A stretch of 54,397 nucleotides of DNA from Candidatus Acidiferrales bacterium (GTDB lineage: Bacteria; Acidobacteriota; Terriglobia; Acidiferrales; UBA7541): assembly GCA_031296075.1 (NCBI GenBank), contig JARLGK010000232.1, forward strand, positions 1 to 54,397, given 5' to 3'. Below are positions 1-8,769 of this stretch, piece after piece (within the stretch, counting starts at the first letter, position 1; every line of letters starts with the position of its first letter). The position numbers and the translations under genes are program-made. The notes under the pieces are model-generated. The model worked only from the letters and a program-made list of their open reading frames with translations, made no database searches and was not told the DNA's origin.

Positions 1-606
1 GCTCTCGCGGTCCTCATCCCGCTCGCGATTGCCCTCCTTCCGCGTGTCTTGCTGAAAATCTTCCGCGAATTCATCTTCGCGGCCGGCGGACTCAACTCGG
101 CTGGATTCCCTCCCGAATGGCGTGAACTCATCAACTCCCGTCAATTCCCTTGGATCTTTGTCGTCTTCGTATTGGCATGGCTTGAGGAATTCGTACTGCG
201 CGAATGCTTGCAGAAACGCCTGACCGAAAAGCTCGGTTTGAAGCGATCTCTGTTCCTGGTGGCTCTTCTATGGTGGGTCTTGCCAATCTATAACGGTTTC
301 GGACCGATCCCCGGTTTGAGAATCGGCGTGCCGGGGGTCTCCATGGTCGTCTCATTGCTCGTAACCATCGCGTACAATATTCCGCTCGGGTGGCTTTACG
401 CTCGGACACAATCCCTTTGGCCTGTCACGCTGATGCACGGCGCGATGCTCCTGTTTCGCGTTGGCGACTCCGCCTATAATTTCTATCTTTACCACCCCAT
501 GTTCTGCTGGATTGAATCAGCCTGCTGGATATTCGCCGGCTGGTACCTCTTCAAAAAATATCCGGTCGAGTACCGCTGGGACTCCGCCGCATCGGAATCC
601 CCCTAG
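1..606 (+). CDS. CPBP-family intramembrane metalloprotease, 5' end cut by the window
   Basis: The frame is open from base 1, so the gene begins upstream; the TTG at 49 is only the first internal start codon. Numbered from that TTG, an EExxxR motif (E46, E47, R51) lies at the end of a hydrophobic segment, and a later membrane segment carries a histidine in MHGAMLL. These match motifs 1 and 3 of the CPBP (CAAX protease and bacteriocin-processing) family, whose glutamates and histidines form a membrane-embedded active site. At least four hydrophobic segments are visible. The substrate cannot be guessed. The C-terminus, ending in a short charged tail, is complete. The family call is fairly sure. 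Confidence 0.72.
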   Translation, partial: ALAVLIPLAIALLPRVLLKIFREFIFAAGGLNSAGFPPEWRELINSRQFPWIFVVFVLAWLEEFVLRECLQKRLTEKLGLKRSLFLVALLWWVLPIYNGFGPIPGLRIGVPGVSMVVSLLVTIAYNIPLGWLYARTQSLWPVTLMHGAMLLFRVGDSAYNFYLYHPMFCWIESACWIFAGWYLFKKYPVEYRWDSAASESP

Positions 607-685
607 TCGCAGGGGCATCGCCTGACGAAAAAAGTCCACACAACTCCGCGCTTGCACTCCACGTTTTCTCCTTTAAGATGGGCGC

Positions 686-2584
686 GTGATAAGGACGCCC
701 AAATTCGGTGCGAGGCTGGTATCCGAGACGCGCCCGCGACGCGCGCGGCTCAGCGACTCCGCGACTCGGAGCTATGGGGGTATCTTGCTGCCCAAATTAC
801 CCGTCACAAGGTGTCCAACAAATTTCGAGTTAAGTCGTTCACAACAAAGGGCGACGCCCTCGGGGAGGTGTCACACTTTTCGAAACAGCGCTCTTCGAAC
901 TTTCTACTACTTCTTTCTATTTTCCTCCTTCGTCGCGCTCGCCGCTGCGGCCGCTTCGGCGCAAACTTCCGCAAAGCCGGTCATCGCGCCGGACATCGCC
1001 GCGCGCCTCGCGAAATTCAAGCCCGTCAAAATGCCCTTTGATTCCACGCACCTGACTGCGCGCGAAAAACAGATGGTCGCGAAACTCGTGGACGCCGCCG
1101 GCCTACTCGATTGCATCTTCTGGCACCAGAGCGATCCCGAAGGACTCAAACTCTATCTCTCGCTCGCGAACAGCACCAACTCGCGGGACAAAATGTTGCG
1201 CGAGCTATTGAAAATCAACGGCGGGCGCTTCGATCAAATCGACGACAACAAACCCTTTGTCGGCACCGATCCCGCGCCGCCTGGCCGCGGGTTTTTTCTC
1301 CCGCAAGAGACCCGGGCGAGCCTGGAACAGCACATAAGCAGCGGCAGGTTTGAAAAGTCCGCCGTCTATTCCCCCTACACGGTCGAGAAGATGTGCGCCA
1401 TCGGAACCGATAAGGAATATTGGGGCCCATGCTTCGATCCGTATCATGCGGCCTTCGGCGATTTTCTGAATCCGATGGCGGCGGACCTCCGCGAAGCCGC
1501 GGATCTCAGCGACGATCCCGCCTTCGCAAACTTCCTGCGCCTGCGCGCCGATGCCCTGCTCACTGACGACTACTACAAAAGCGATCTCGCCTGGATGGAC
1601 CTCGAGAATCCGAAATTCGACGTGGTCTTCGCGCCGTACGAGACCTATCTCGACGGGCTCCTCGGCGTGAAAACCTCCTATGGCGCGTCCGTCATGATTC
1701 GCAACGACGCCGAAAGCAAAAAGCTCGCCGTGTTTCAGAAGTACGTGCCCGATTTGCAGGAATCGCTTCCGCTCGCGCACGGAGATTTGCCTTCGGAACG
1801 CGGACAGCGCTCGCCGATGGAAGTTGTGGACGCGATCTATCGCTCAGGCGACCTGCTCCACGGCTACCAGGCCGTCGCGGACAATCTTCCCAACGATCCG
1901 CGCATCCATCAGGAAAAGGGCTCGAAGAAAATCTTCTGGAAGAACTTCATGGACGCGCGCGTGAATTACGTAATCCTGCCGCTGGCTGGGCGCCTGATGC
2001 CCGCGGATCAGGCGAAGATGGTCACCGGCGAAGGCACTCTCGATTTCGTAATCCTCCACGAAATCTCCCACGGACTCGGCCCCACTTACGTGCACGGAAC
2101 CAAGACCGACATTCGCGAAGCGATCGGCCCGCAATATTTGGGCCTCGAGGAATCGAAAGCCGACATCACCGGCATGACCTGCGTGAAGTGGCTCGTGGAT
2201 CACGGCGCGATTCCAAAGGAAAAGCTAAACGAAATCTACGCGTCGTTCCTCGGCGAAACTTTTCGCACCATTCGCTTCGGGATCGCCGAGGCGCACGGCG
2301 CCGGCGCCATGATGGAGATCAGCTACCTCACCGAACACGGCGCCATCCGCCGCGACGCATCCACCGGACTCTACGCCGCGGACTTCCAGAAAATGCCCGC
2401 GGCGATTGCGTCGCTGGCAAAGGAACTCCTCGAGCAGGAAGCCACCGGCGACCGTGCACGCACCGAGAACTGGTTCAAGAAATACGCGGTGATGCCGCCA
2501 GAGCTCGCCGCGGCGCTCGCGAAGGGCTCCGACATCCCCGTGGACGTGGACCCGGACTTCGATTTCCATCCACCGCTTCGCTAG
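686..2584 (+). CDS. Secreted M49-like (dipeptidyl-peptidase III type) zinc metallopeptidase
   Basis: A long protein with HEISH near residues 458-462 and an EESKAD motif about 30 residues further on. This pair resembles the zinc-binding HExxxH...EExxxAE/D arrangement of peptidase family M49, with the shorter HExxH spacing found in bacterial relatives. The domain runs from about residue 110 to the end. A secretion signal (hydrophobic stretch, then alanines, then SAQTS) lies near residues 72-95, so the 70 residues before it are probably not translated. No ATG, GTG or TTG stands just before that signal in this frame. A GTG at 868 after GGGGAG sits in the neighbouring frame, so the start or the sequence itself is in doubt. 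Family likely; start unknown. Confidence 0.68.
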   Translation: MIRTPKFGARLVSETRPRRARLSDSATRSYGGILLPKLPVTRCPTNFELSRSQQRATPSGRCHTFRNSALRTFYYFFLFSSFVALAAAAASAQTSAKPVIAPDIAARLAKFKPVKMPFDSTHLTAREKQMVAKLVDAAGLLDCIFWHQSDPEGLKLYLSLANSTNSRDKMLRELLKINGGRFDQIDDNKPFVGTDPAPPGRGFFLPQETRASLEQHISSGRFEKSAVYSPYTVEKMCAIGTDKEYWGPCFDPYHAAFGDFLNPMAADLREAADLSDDPAFANFLRLRADALLTDDYYKSDLAWMDLENPKFDVVFAPYETYLDGLLGVKTSYGASVMIRNDAESKKLAVFQKYVPDLQESLPLAHGDLPSERGQRSPMEVVDAIYRSGDLLHGYQAVADNLPNDPRIHQEKGSKKIFWKNFMDARVNYVILPLAGRLMPADQAKMVTGEGTLDFVILHEISHGLGPTYVHGTKTDIREAIGPQYLGLEESKADITGMTCVKWLVDHGAIPKEKLNEIYASFLGETFRTIRFGIAEAHGAGAMMEISYLTEHGAIRRDASTGLYAADFQKMPAAIASLAKELLEQEATGDRARTENWFKKYAVMPPELAAALAKGSDIPVDVDPDFDFHPPLR

Positions 2585-2601
2585 CCGGCGATTTTGTTTT
2601 A

Positions 2602-2844
2602 TTAGAGAACGGTTTGAATTTCGGCGTCGATGGAAACGTGCGTCTGCGGAAAGCCGTTGATGGCGTAATTCGCGCCAGCCGCGCATTGGAAGTGAATGAA
2701 CCGGCTGATGTGGTAGTCCTCGTCGAACTGGCCGAACGTGCGTTCTATTTCCTCGCGCGATTGCCCGAGCGACGCAAGCGCCGCCGCTTTTCCGTAACCG
2801 CCTGCGGCCTTCAGATACTTTTCCACGACCTCGCGCAGCGTCAT
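2602..2844 (-). CDS. Small conserved-looking hypothetical protein (80 aa)
   Basis: The peptide begins MTLREVVEKYLKAAGG, continues with an alpha-helical charged middle (SREEIERTFGQFDEDYHISRF) and ends in a short beta-like tail with the motif INGFPQTHVSIDAE. The frame could start six codons earlier at 2862. The ATG at 2844 is preferred because GGATGGAG lies directly upstream and the protein pattern starts there. It is convergent with the M49-like gene and divergent from the rimP operon. I do not recognise the family. Balanced composition and lack of low complexity suggest a real gene rather than a shadow. Confidence 0.5.
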   Translation of the reverse strand: MTLREVVEKYLKAAGGYGKAAALASLGQSREEIERTFGQFDEDYHISRFIHFQCAAGANYAINGFPQTHVSIDAEIQTVL

Positions 2845-2943
2845 CGCTCCATCCCGGCACATCCGGCTAGAACCAGCGGTATCGTACCAGATCGCCTGCC
2901 GTTTTAATCCGCCGACCGATTCGGGACCTTCCCGGAGACGGTC

Positions 2944-2973
2944 TTGCGTTTACGGGCCGTCGAAGCTTATACT
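2944..2973 (+). promoter_or_regulatory. Sigma-70-like promoter of the rimP-nusA-infB operon
   Basis: TTGCGT at 2944-2949 and TATACT at 2968-2973 are separated by 18 bases. This would start transcription near 2980, about 110 bases upstream of the rimP ATG and just before the leader hairpin at 3003. Inferred from consensus similarity only. Confidence 0.55.
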
Positions 2974-3002
2974 AAGCCGCTTCCAGATAGGTCGCACAAA
3001 CC

Positions 3003-3025
3003 AGTGGGCGCGAGCCCACTTTTTT
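3003..3025 (+). promoter_or_regulatory. GNRA-capped leader hairpin plus U-run ahead of rimP
   Basis: A perfect 7-bp stem (AGTGGGC with GCCCACT) closes a GCGA loop, a GNRA tetraloop, and runs straight into six T residues. It lies between the operon promoter and rimP, 68 bases before the ATG. It has the form of an intrinsic terminator or attenuator. I recall a similar GTGGGC/GCCCAC hairpin as the rimP leader motif of proteobacteria, but could not compare them here. Confidence 0.6.
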
Positions 3026-3092
3026 GTTGGCCGGGTGATGTGGAAAGGGCGCAGAGGTCTCTGGCGGGGATAAATGCCGCCCTTAGAAGAGC

Positions 3093-3578
3093 ATGGACCT
3101 CGATCGGATTCGAGAGGCGGCGGAGCGGGTGGCCCGTTCGATGGGCCTGGAGATCTTCGACGTCGAGTGGAAGGTGGGCAAGCAGCGCCTTCTGCGGGTC
3201 TATATTGACCGCCCGCCGGACGCGGCCAACCCCGGTTATCTGGGGAATGGCGCTGGTGTCAGTCACAGCGATTGCCAAAGCGTCAGCGAGCAGTTGAGCG
3301 TGATTTTGGATGTGGAAGACCTAGTACCGGGACCGAGCTACACGCTGGAAATCAGCTCGCCGGGCCTGGATCGGAAGCTGATCAGGCCGGGCGACTACCA
3401 GCGGTTCACGGGGCGGCTGGCAAATATTTGGCTGAACGAACCAGTAGAGAACCAGAAGTATTTTCAGGGCCGGCTGGCGGGATACGCGGACGGGATCGTG
3501 AAGCTGACGGTGCGCGATCGGGAAGTCGCCGTGCCGTACGCCGGGATTCGCAAAGCGAACCTGGTGGTGGAACTGTAA
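3093..3578 (+). CDS. rimP: Ribosome maturation factor RimP
   Basis: At 161 residues it has the usual length for RimP, which helps mature the 30S subunit. The N-terminal alpha/beta domain (about 1-85) contains MGLEIFDVEW and the family's LEISSPGLDRKL segment near residues 88-100; an Sm-like beta-barrel domain follows (about 100-161). A short glycine-rich insertion (PGYLGNGAGV) sits in the middle of the N-terminal domain where many RimPs have only a short turn. It is the first gene of the conserved rimP-nusA-infB-rbfA-truB operon, 25 bases ahead of nusA. Confidence 0.96.
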   Translation: MDLDRIREAAERVARSMGLEIFDVEWKVGKQRLLRVYIDRPPDAANPGYLGNGAGVSHSDCQSVSEQLSVILDVEDLVPGPSYTLEISSPGLDRKLIRPGDYQRFTGRLANIWLNEPVENQKYFQGRLAGYADGIVKLTVRDREVAVPYAGIRKANLVVEL

Positions 3579-3603
3579 TGGGTGGGAGTGAGGAGAAACA
3601 GGG

Positions 3604-5148
3604 ATGGCGAGTCTGCTGTACCAGACGATCGAGCAGATCAGCCGGGAGAAGCACATCGAACCGGAGATCATCGTTGCGGCCATTGAGGACGCGATGGTGG
3701 TGGCTGCGCGGAAATACTACCGCACCGAGGAAGATCTCCGTTCGAAGTTCAACGCGGAGAGCGGCCAGATAGACGTGTTTTCAGTTCATACGGTGGTGGA
3801 AGAAGTCGCGGACCCATTGCGCGAGATTTCGCTTGCGGACGCGCGTAAACAAAAGCCGGATATCGAAGTGGGCGGCGAAATCACGGCAGTGAAGCCGACC
3901 GACGTGCTGGGAAGAATCGCAGCGCAAACCGCCAAGCAGGTCATCCTGCAGAAGGTGCGCGAGGCGGAGCGCGACACGATCTATAACGAATTCCACACCC
4001 GCGTGGGCGAGCTGATCAACAGCGTGGTGAAGCGGATGGAAGGCCCGGACCTGATCGTGGACCTCGGGCGCACGGAAGCGCGGCTGCCGAAGCGCGAGCA
4101 ATCGCGGCTGGAGGCTTACAACGTGGGCGACCGCCTGCGCGTGACAATTCGCGCGGTCGAGCGTGCAGCCAAGGGGCCGCAAGTGATCGTGTCGCGCGCC
4201 GATCCCGCTCTGGTGCAGCGTCTATTCGAGATGGAAGTACCGGAAATTTACGACGGCACGGTGCAGATTCGCGCCGTAGCGCGCGAAGCGGGCGAGCGCA
4301 CGAAAATCGGCGTCGAAAGCCGCGACAAGGATGTGGATCCGGTCGGCGCTTGCGTGGGCATGAAGGGCATGCGCGTGCAATCCATCATCCGCGAACTGCG
4401 CGGAGAGAAGATCGACATCATTCCCTGGAGCGAAGAGACCATCACGTTCGCGCAGAAGGCCCTGAGCCCCGCGAAAGTAACGCGCGTGCAGATCATTGAC
4501 GCGGAGGAAAAGCGGCTCGAAGTGATCGTCGAGGATACGCAGCTTTCGCTCGCCATCGGCAAGAAAGGCCAGAACGTGCGGCTGGCGAGCAAGCTGATCG
4601 GCTGGAACGTAGATATCAAGAGCGAAGAGGAAAAGCGCCGCGAGATCGAAGCGCAAATGGCCGCTCTCACCGCTCCGGGCACTCCGCTGACGGAGCTCGC
4701 GGGAGTCGGGCCGAAGACGATCGAGAAGCTGGAAGCGGCGGGCATTACCTCTGTCGAGAAGCTGGCGGATATGACGCCGGAACAGCTTGTTGAAATTCCG
4801 GGCATCGGCGAGAAAATGGTGGAGAAGATTCACCAGTCTGTCGCGGCGTACTTCGAAGCGCTCGAATCGCAGGCGGTGGCTCCCGTCGAGCCGTCAACCG
4901 AAGACGAGGCTGCCGCGGAAAGCGTAGTGACCGAGGCCGCGGCGACGGAAGTTGTCGAGACTGCTACGGCCGGCGAAACAAGCGGAAGCGAGGCATCGTC
5001 GAGCGAGGCGTCGTCAAGCGAGGCGTTGTCAAGCGAAGTGGCGGCAAGTCCGGAAGAAACACCGGAAGATGAAGAAACAACTCCGGCGGACAAAGCAGCA
5101 GCGGCGACAGTGGACGAAAGCGCGGAGAAACTGGAAACGTCAGAGTAA
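3604..5148 (+). CDS. nusA: Transcription termination/antitermination factor NusA
   Basis: Domains in order: N-terminal RNA-polymerase-binding domain (about 1-125), S1 domain (about 135-200), two KH domains (about 205-345, including VGACVGMKGMRVQ and SLAIGKKGQNVRLA), then a helix-hairpin-helix pair (about 358-420, LAGVGPKTIEKLEAAG and IPGIGEKMVEKI). The last 90 residues are an acidic, Glu/Ser/Ala-rich tail with tandem SSEAS-type repeats. NusA modulates pausing, termination and rRNA antitermination. The HhH pair stands where proteobacterial NusA has acidic repeats. The start is preceded by AGGAGAAACAGGG. Confidence 0.96.
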   Translation: MASLLYQTIEQISREKHIEPEIIVAAIEDAMVVAARKYYRTEEDLRSKFNAESGQIDVFSVHTVVEEVADPLREISLADARKQKPDIEVGGEITAVKPTDVLGRIAAQTAKQVILQKVREAERDTIYNEFHTRVGELINSVVKRMEGPDLIVDLGRTEARLPKREQSRLEAYNVGDRLRVTIRAVERAAKGPQVIVSRADPALVQRLFEMEVPEIYDGTVQIRAVAREAGERTKIGVESRDKDVDPVGACVGMKGMRVQSIIRELRGEKIDIIPWSEETITFAQKALSPAKVTRVQIIDAEEKRLEVIVEDTQLSLAIGKKGQNVRLASKLIGWNVDIKSEEEKRREIEAQMAALTAPGTPLTELAGVGPKTIEKLEAAGITSVEKLADMTPEQLVEIPGIGEKMVEKIHQSVAAYFEALESQAVAPVEPSTEDEAAAESVVTEAAATEVVETATAGETSGSEASSSEASSSEALSSEVAASPEETPEDEETTPADKAAAATVDESAEKLETSE

Positions 5149-5205
5149 AGCGTGCCGCTCCAGGTTTCCGGCGCGGCGCGAGCAATTTTCGAAAGATAGA
5201 GGCTG

Positions 5206-8016
5206 ATGTCAGATTCCAAACAAGTCCGTTTGAACGAGCTGGCGCGGGAACTCGAGATCAAGGCCAAGGTGCTGATTGACTATCTGCCTGAGATCGGCGT
5301 CAAAGAAAAAAAGACACACTCAAGCTCGATTGATATCGAGCACGCCGAGCTAGCGCGGAAACATTTCCTCGGGCTGGCAGCGGCAGAGGTTGCCGCGGAA
5401 GCAGCCAAGGTTGCGGCGGCCAAAGCGAAAACCGCGCGACCCGTTGCCGCTCCCGCTGCGGTGCCCGCGAAACCTGCCGGGCCAGCGCCTGCACCTCTTC
5501 GTGCAACACCTGCATCTCCGGCTGCGCCGTTGCGAGCTCCCGTGGGACCAGCGGCGGCACCCGCAGCCGCTTCTCCGAGCGGTGTTCCGGCGCGTCCTGC
5601 TGCGGCTCCAACTGCGCCACCTCCGGCAACCGGGCATCCGCCTGCACATCCGACCGCACATCCAATCGCGGCGAGGCTCGGAGTTGCGCCTGCATCCACG
5701 GCTCCGAGACCATCTGCGCCTCCGGCATTACGACCAGCGGCGGCCAGCCCCACGGGTGCGCCCGGTGCGCCTCGTCCGGCAGGCCCGCCGCCAACAGGTC
5801 AAAGATTTCCGGCCCGTCCGGGCCAATCCGGCCCTTATCAAAATCGTCCCGGCGCTCCGCAAGGTATGCGTCCTGCGGCTGCTCCCGGTCAAGTTCGGCC
5901 GAGCGGTCCGCCGAGGCCCGGCGGTCCCCCATCGAGATTTCCGCAGCGACCCGGCGGACGTCCTGGCTCAACAGAACCAATCGGCAGCCAGCGGCCCGGC
6001 GCTACCGGTGGCGTTGCCAAAGCTGAGCCTGGAAAACCGCTGTATGCGCGCAAGCCTCCCGCCTCGCGCGGGCGGCCAACGATCGAAAAGCGGTATGCGG
6101 AAGGTGAGCGAAGGCTTCATCCGGTGCGCACGCGCGCCGGAGTGGGAGCGGGGCGCGCCGCGCACGTTGAGCCGGTTGCTCCGGTCCAGCGCGAACCGCG
6201 CGCGGTGACGGTCACCGAAGGAATCACGGTTCGCGAGCTCGCCGAAAAACTCGATATTCGTGCCAAGGAATTATTGAAGACGCTGCTCGATCGCGGCATT
6301 TTCGCCAGCATCAACCAGGCGCTCGACGTGCAAACGGCGACAAGCCTTGCCGAGTCGTTCAATGGAGTCGTACAGGTGGTCACGTACGAAGAGCAGCTCG
6401 TCGAGGAAGAAAAGATCGAGGAAGGGCGGACTGGAAATGCGCTGCCGCGCGCTCCCGTGGTGACCGTGATGGGCCACGTGGACCACGGCAAGACCAGCTT
6501 GCTCGACGCCATCCGCGAAACCGAAGTCGCCGCCGGAGAAGCGGGGGGAATCACGCAGCATATCGGCGCGTACCAGGTGCACGTGGGCGACCGCCGCATC
6601 GTCTTCATCGATACACCGGGCCACGAGGCGTTTACGCGCATGCGCGCGCGCGGCGCGAAAGTGACCGACATCGTCGTGCTGGTGGTGGGCGCGGACGACG
6701 GCGTGATGCCGCAAACCGAGGAAGCGATGGCGCACGCGAAGGCCGCGAATGTGCCGATCGTCGTAGCGATCAACAAGATTGACAAGCCGAACGCCGAGCC
6801 CGAAAAAGTCAAACGCCAGCTCGCCGACCGCGGCTTGATGCCCGAGGAATGGGGCGGCGACACGGTGATGGTCGAGGTTTCCGCGAAAGCCAAGAAGAAT
6901 CTTCCGAAGCTGCTCGAAATGATCCTGCTGGTGGCCGATCTGCGCGAGCTCAAGGCCGATCCCGCCGCTCCGGGAAGCGGCACGGTGCTCGAATCGCGCA
7001 TGGACAAAGGCCGTGGCCCGGTCGCCACGGTGCTGGTGCAGAACGGCACACTAAGCGTGGGCGACGTTTTCATCGTTGGCGCCGTGTACGGCAAAGTCCG
7101 CGCGATGTTCGACGATCGCGGACAGGCAATTCAGAAAGCTCAACCTTCGACGCCTGTGGAGGTGCTCGGTTTGCAGGGCGTGCCCGAAGCGGGTGATCAG
7201 TTCCAGGTGGCGGACGAAGCCAAGGCACGGCACATCGTCGAATACCGGCAGGCGAAACAGCGCGAGGCGGCGCTCGCCAAGACGGCTTCTTCCGGACGTC
7301 TGACGCTCGATCAATTGCACGAGCAGCTTCGCGCCGGCGAAGTGAAAGAGCTGGCGGTCGTGGTGAAGGCGGACGTGCAGGGCTCGGTCGAAGTGCTGAA
7401 TGAAATGCTACCGAAGCTTTCGAACGACCAGGTGAAGCTGAAGGTGATGCAGGCCAGCGTCGGCGCCGTTACGGAATCCGACGTTATCCTGGCCTCGGCA
7501 TCGAACGCGGTGATCATTGCGTTCAACGTGCGGCCGGAGCGCAAGGCGTCCGAACTCGCGCAGCGCGAGGGCGTGGAGATCCGCCTGCATACGATCATCT
7601 ACGAGCTGCTCGACGAGCTGCGCAAAGCCGTGGCCGGATTGCTCGCGCCGGTTATCAAGGAAGTTTTCCTGGGACGCGCCGAGGTCCGCAACACGTTCCG
7701 CGTGAAGGGCTCGGGCACGATCGCGGGGTGCTCGGTGCAGGACGGCATCATGAAGCGCGACGCGGAAGTGCGCGTGCTGCGCGACGGCGCGGTGATCTAT
7801 ACGGGGCGCGTCAGTTCGCTGCGACGGTTCAAGGAAGATGCCAACGAAGTGCGCGCGGGATTCGAGTGCGGCGTGGGAGTTTCGAACTTCAACGACGTGA
7901 AAGTGGGCGACATCCTCGAGTGCTTTAAGATCGAGAAGACCCCAGCTTTTGCGGGAGACGCCGTCCTAGCGCCCGACCGAGGCCGTCCGGAAGCCGCCGA
8001 AGCAAGGCGCAATTGA
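5206..8016 (+). CDS. infB: Translation initiation factor IF-2
   Basis: A 936-residue IF-2. An IF2N domain (1-50) is followed by a long Pro/Ala/Arg-rich linker (about 65-320) and a second IF2N domain (about 335-385). The GTPase domain carries GHVDHGKT (about 423-430), DTPGH (near 469) and NKID (near 522); beta-barrel domains and the fMet-tRNA-binding C-terminal domain follow. It delivers initiator tRNA to the 30S subunit. Only 57 bases separate nusA from infB, so the ylxR (DUF448) gene often found between them is absent here. The low-complexity linker generates long spurious open frames on both strands. Confidence 0.97.
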   Translation: MSDSKQVRLNELARELEIKAKVLIDYLPEIGVKEKKTHSSSIDIEHAELARKHFLGLAAAEVAAEAAKVAAAKAKTARPVAAPAAVPAKPAGPAPAPLRATPASPAAPLRAPVGPAAAPAAASPSGVPARPAAAPTAPPPATGHPPAHPTAHPIAARLGVAPASTAPRPSAPPALRPAAASPTGAPGAPRPAGPPPTGQRFPARPGQSGPYQNRPGAPQGMRPAAAPGQVRPSGPPRPGGPPSRFPQRPGGRPGSTEPIGSQRPGATGGVAKAEPGKPLYARKPPASRGRPTIEKRYAEGERRLHPVRTRAGVGAGRAAHVEPVAPVQREPRAVTVTEGITVRELAEKLDIRAKELLKTLLDRGIFASINQALDVQTATSLAESFNGVVQVVTYEEQLVEEEKIEEGRTGNALPRAPVVTVMGHVDHGKTSLLDAIRETEVAAGEAGGITQHIGAYQVHVGDRRIVFIDTPGHEAFTRMRARGAKVTDIVVLVVGADDGVMPQTEEAMAHAKAANVPIVVAINKIDKPNAEPEKVKRQLADRGLMPEEWGGDTVMVEVSAKAKKNLPKLLEMILLVADLRELKADPAAPGSGTVLESRMDKGRGPVATVLVQNGTLSVGDVFIVGAVYGKVRAMFDDRGQAIQKAQPSTPVEVLGLQGVPEAGDQFQVADEAKARHIVEYRQAKQREAALAKTASSGRLTLDQLHEQLRAGEVKELAVVVKADVQGSVEVLNEMLPKLSNDQVKLKVMQASVGAVTESDVILASASNAVIIAFNVRPERKASELAQREGVEIRLHTIIYELLDELRKAVAGLLAPVIKEVFLGRAEVRNTFRVKGSGTIAGCSVQDGIMKRDAEVRVLRDGAVIYTGRVSSLRRFKEDANEVRAGFECGVGVSNFNDVKVGDILECFKIEKTPAFAGDAVLAPDRGRPEAAEARRN

Positions 8017-8062
8017 GGTCGTAACGGTCCGTTCTTCTCCGCAGGGATTCGATGGGGCGCCC

Positions 8063-8356
8063 ATGCCGATCGGCCTCCTCACTCTGGAAATTCACATACC
8101 CGATGCGCGGTCGCTGAAGGATAAGCGACAGGTGCTGCGCAGCCTGAAGGACCGGTTGCGCGCCCACTTCAACGTGGCTGTCGCCGAACTGGAACATCAG
8201 GAACTGTGGCAGCGGTCGCGCGTGGGAGTGGTGAGCATTTCAGGCGACGGGAAGCATCTGGAAGAATCGCTGCAGGCGATTGCCGAGGAATCCGAGCGCG
8301 TGCTGGGCCGCGATCTGGTGTCGCACGAAATTGAGTATTTCGAGGATGAACAATGA
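8063..8356 (+). CDS. ylxP: DUF503 / YlxP-like protein
   Basis: A 97-residue protein beginning MPIGLLTLEIHIPDARSLKD, with the family pattern SLKDKRQVLRSLKDRLR and NVAVAEL. It matches the DUF503 family (Bacillus YlxP), a small alpha/beta protein commonly coded between infB and rbfA. Its role is unproven; a link with ribosome assembly is assumed from gene context. Its TGA overlaps the rbfA ATG in an ATGA tetranucleotide, so the two are probably translationally coupled. Confidence 0.88.
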   Translation: MPIGLLTLEIHIPDARSLKDKRQVLRSLKDRLRAHFNVAVAELEHQELWQRSRVGVVSISGDGKHLEESLQAIAEESERVLGRDLVSHEIEYFEDEQ

Positions 8357-8715
8357 CGGTCGGGGGATTTCGGCCGGAACGGATTGCCGAAGAAATCCGG
8401 AACGAAGTGATGCTGATGCTCGCGGGAGAATTGAAGGATCCCCGCCTGGCGGTGCCGCTCATCGTCACCGAAGTGCGCGTGGCCCCGGGGATGCGCACGG
8501 TGCGCGTATTCGTGCAGTTTGAGGGCGACCAGGCGGAGCGCGCGGAAGCCCTCAAGGGATTGAAGGCGGCGTCGAAATTTGTCCGGCACGAACTGGTCGA
8601 GCGGCTACGACTGCGGCGCGCGCCGGAGGTGCTGTTTATCCCCGACGACTCGGAAGAGTACGGCCACCGCATTGACGAGCTGCTGCGAAAAGTGAGCCAT
8701 CCGGAGAAATCGTAG
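8353..8715 (+). CDS. rbfA: Ribosome-binding factor A
   Basis: 120 residues forming one KH-like domain. The N-terminal segment RPERIAEEIRNEVMLML is followed by DPRL, a beta strand with VTEVRV, and the AAKFVRHEL-like helix typical of RbfA. The protein binds the 16S rRNA 5' helix during cold adaptation and late 30S maturation. The gene overlaps ylxP by four bases. Its stop codon (TAG 8713-8715) lies inside the left arm of the structured element at 8710-8763. Confidence 0.94.
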   Translation: MTVGGFRPERIAEEIRNEVMLMLAGELKDPRLAVPLIVTEVRVAPGMRTVRVFVQFEGDQAERAEALKGLKAASKFVRHELVERLRLRRAPEVLFIPDDSEEYGHRIDELLRKVSHPEKS

Positions 8716-8763
8716 CGGGGCGCGCAGCCCTTGCAATCGGCCGGCTCGAATCCGGCGCTACGA
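8710..8763 (+). repeat. tRNA-shaped inverted-repeat element between rbfA and truB
   Basis: TCGTAGC (8710-8716) pairs perfectly with GCTACGA (8757-8763). Directly inside the right arm is a 5-bp stem (GCCGG 8740-8744, CCGGC 8752-8756) with the 7-base loop CTCGAAT, as in a tRNA T-arm. A 4-bp hairpin (GGGC 8718-8721, GCCC 8727-8730) follows the left arm. Total length is only 54 bases, so it is not a functional tRNA. It is either a tRNA-derived remnant or a dispersed two-hairpin repeat. It ends seven bases before the chosen truB start. Confidence 0.7.
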
Positions 8764-8769
8764 AACGAA

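Noticed and set aside
652-1041. Separate small gene upstream of the M49-like peptidase
   Set aside because: Only its tail around 868-930 looks meaningful, and that is better read as a displaced signal-peptide start of the peptidase.
4975-5050. CRISPR-like repeat array
   Set aside because: The repeats are short, in frame and coding for the NusA tail; no unique spacers.
5280-6208. Several long frames on both strands over the infB linker
   Set aside because: Produced by the Pro/Ala-rich low-complexity linker of IF-2; composition is pure repeat shadow.
8710-8763. Functional tRNA gene
   Set aside because: The acceptor- and T-arm-like stems are good, but the length is only 54 bases and no proper D-arm or anticodon arm can be formed; reported as an element instead.
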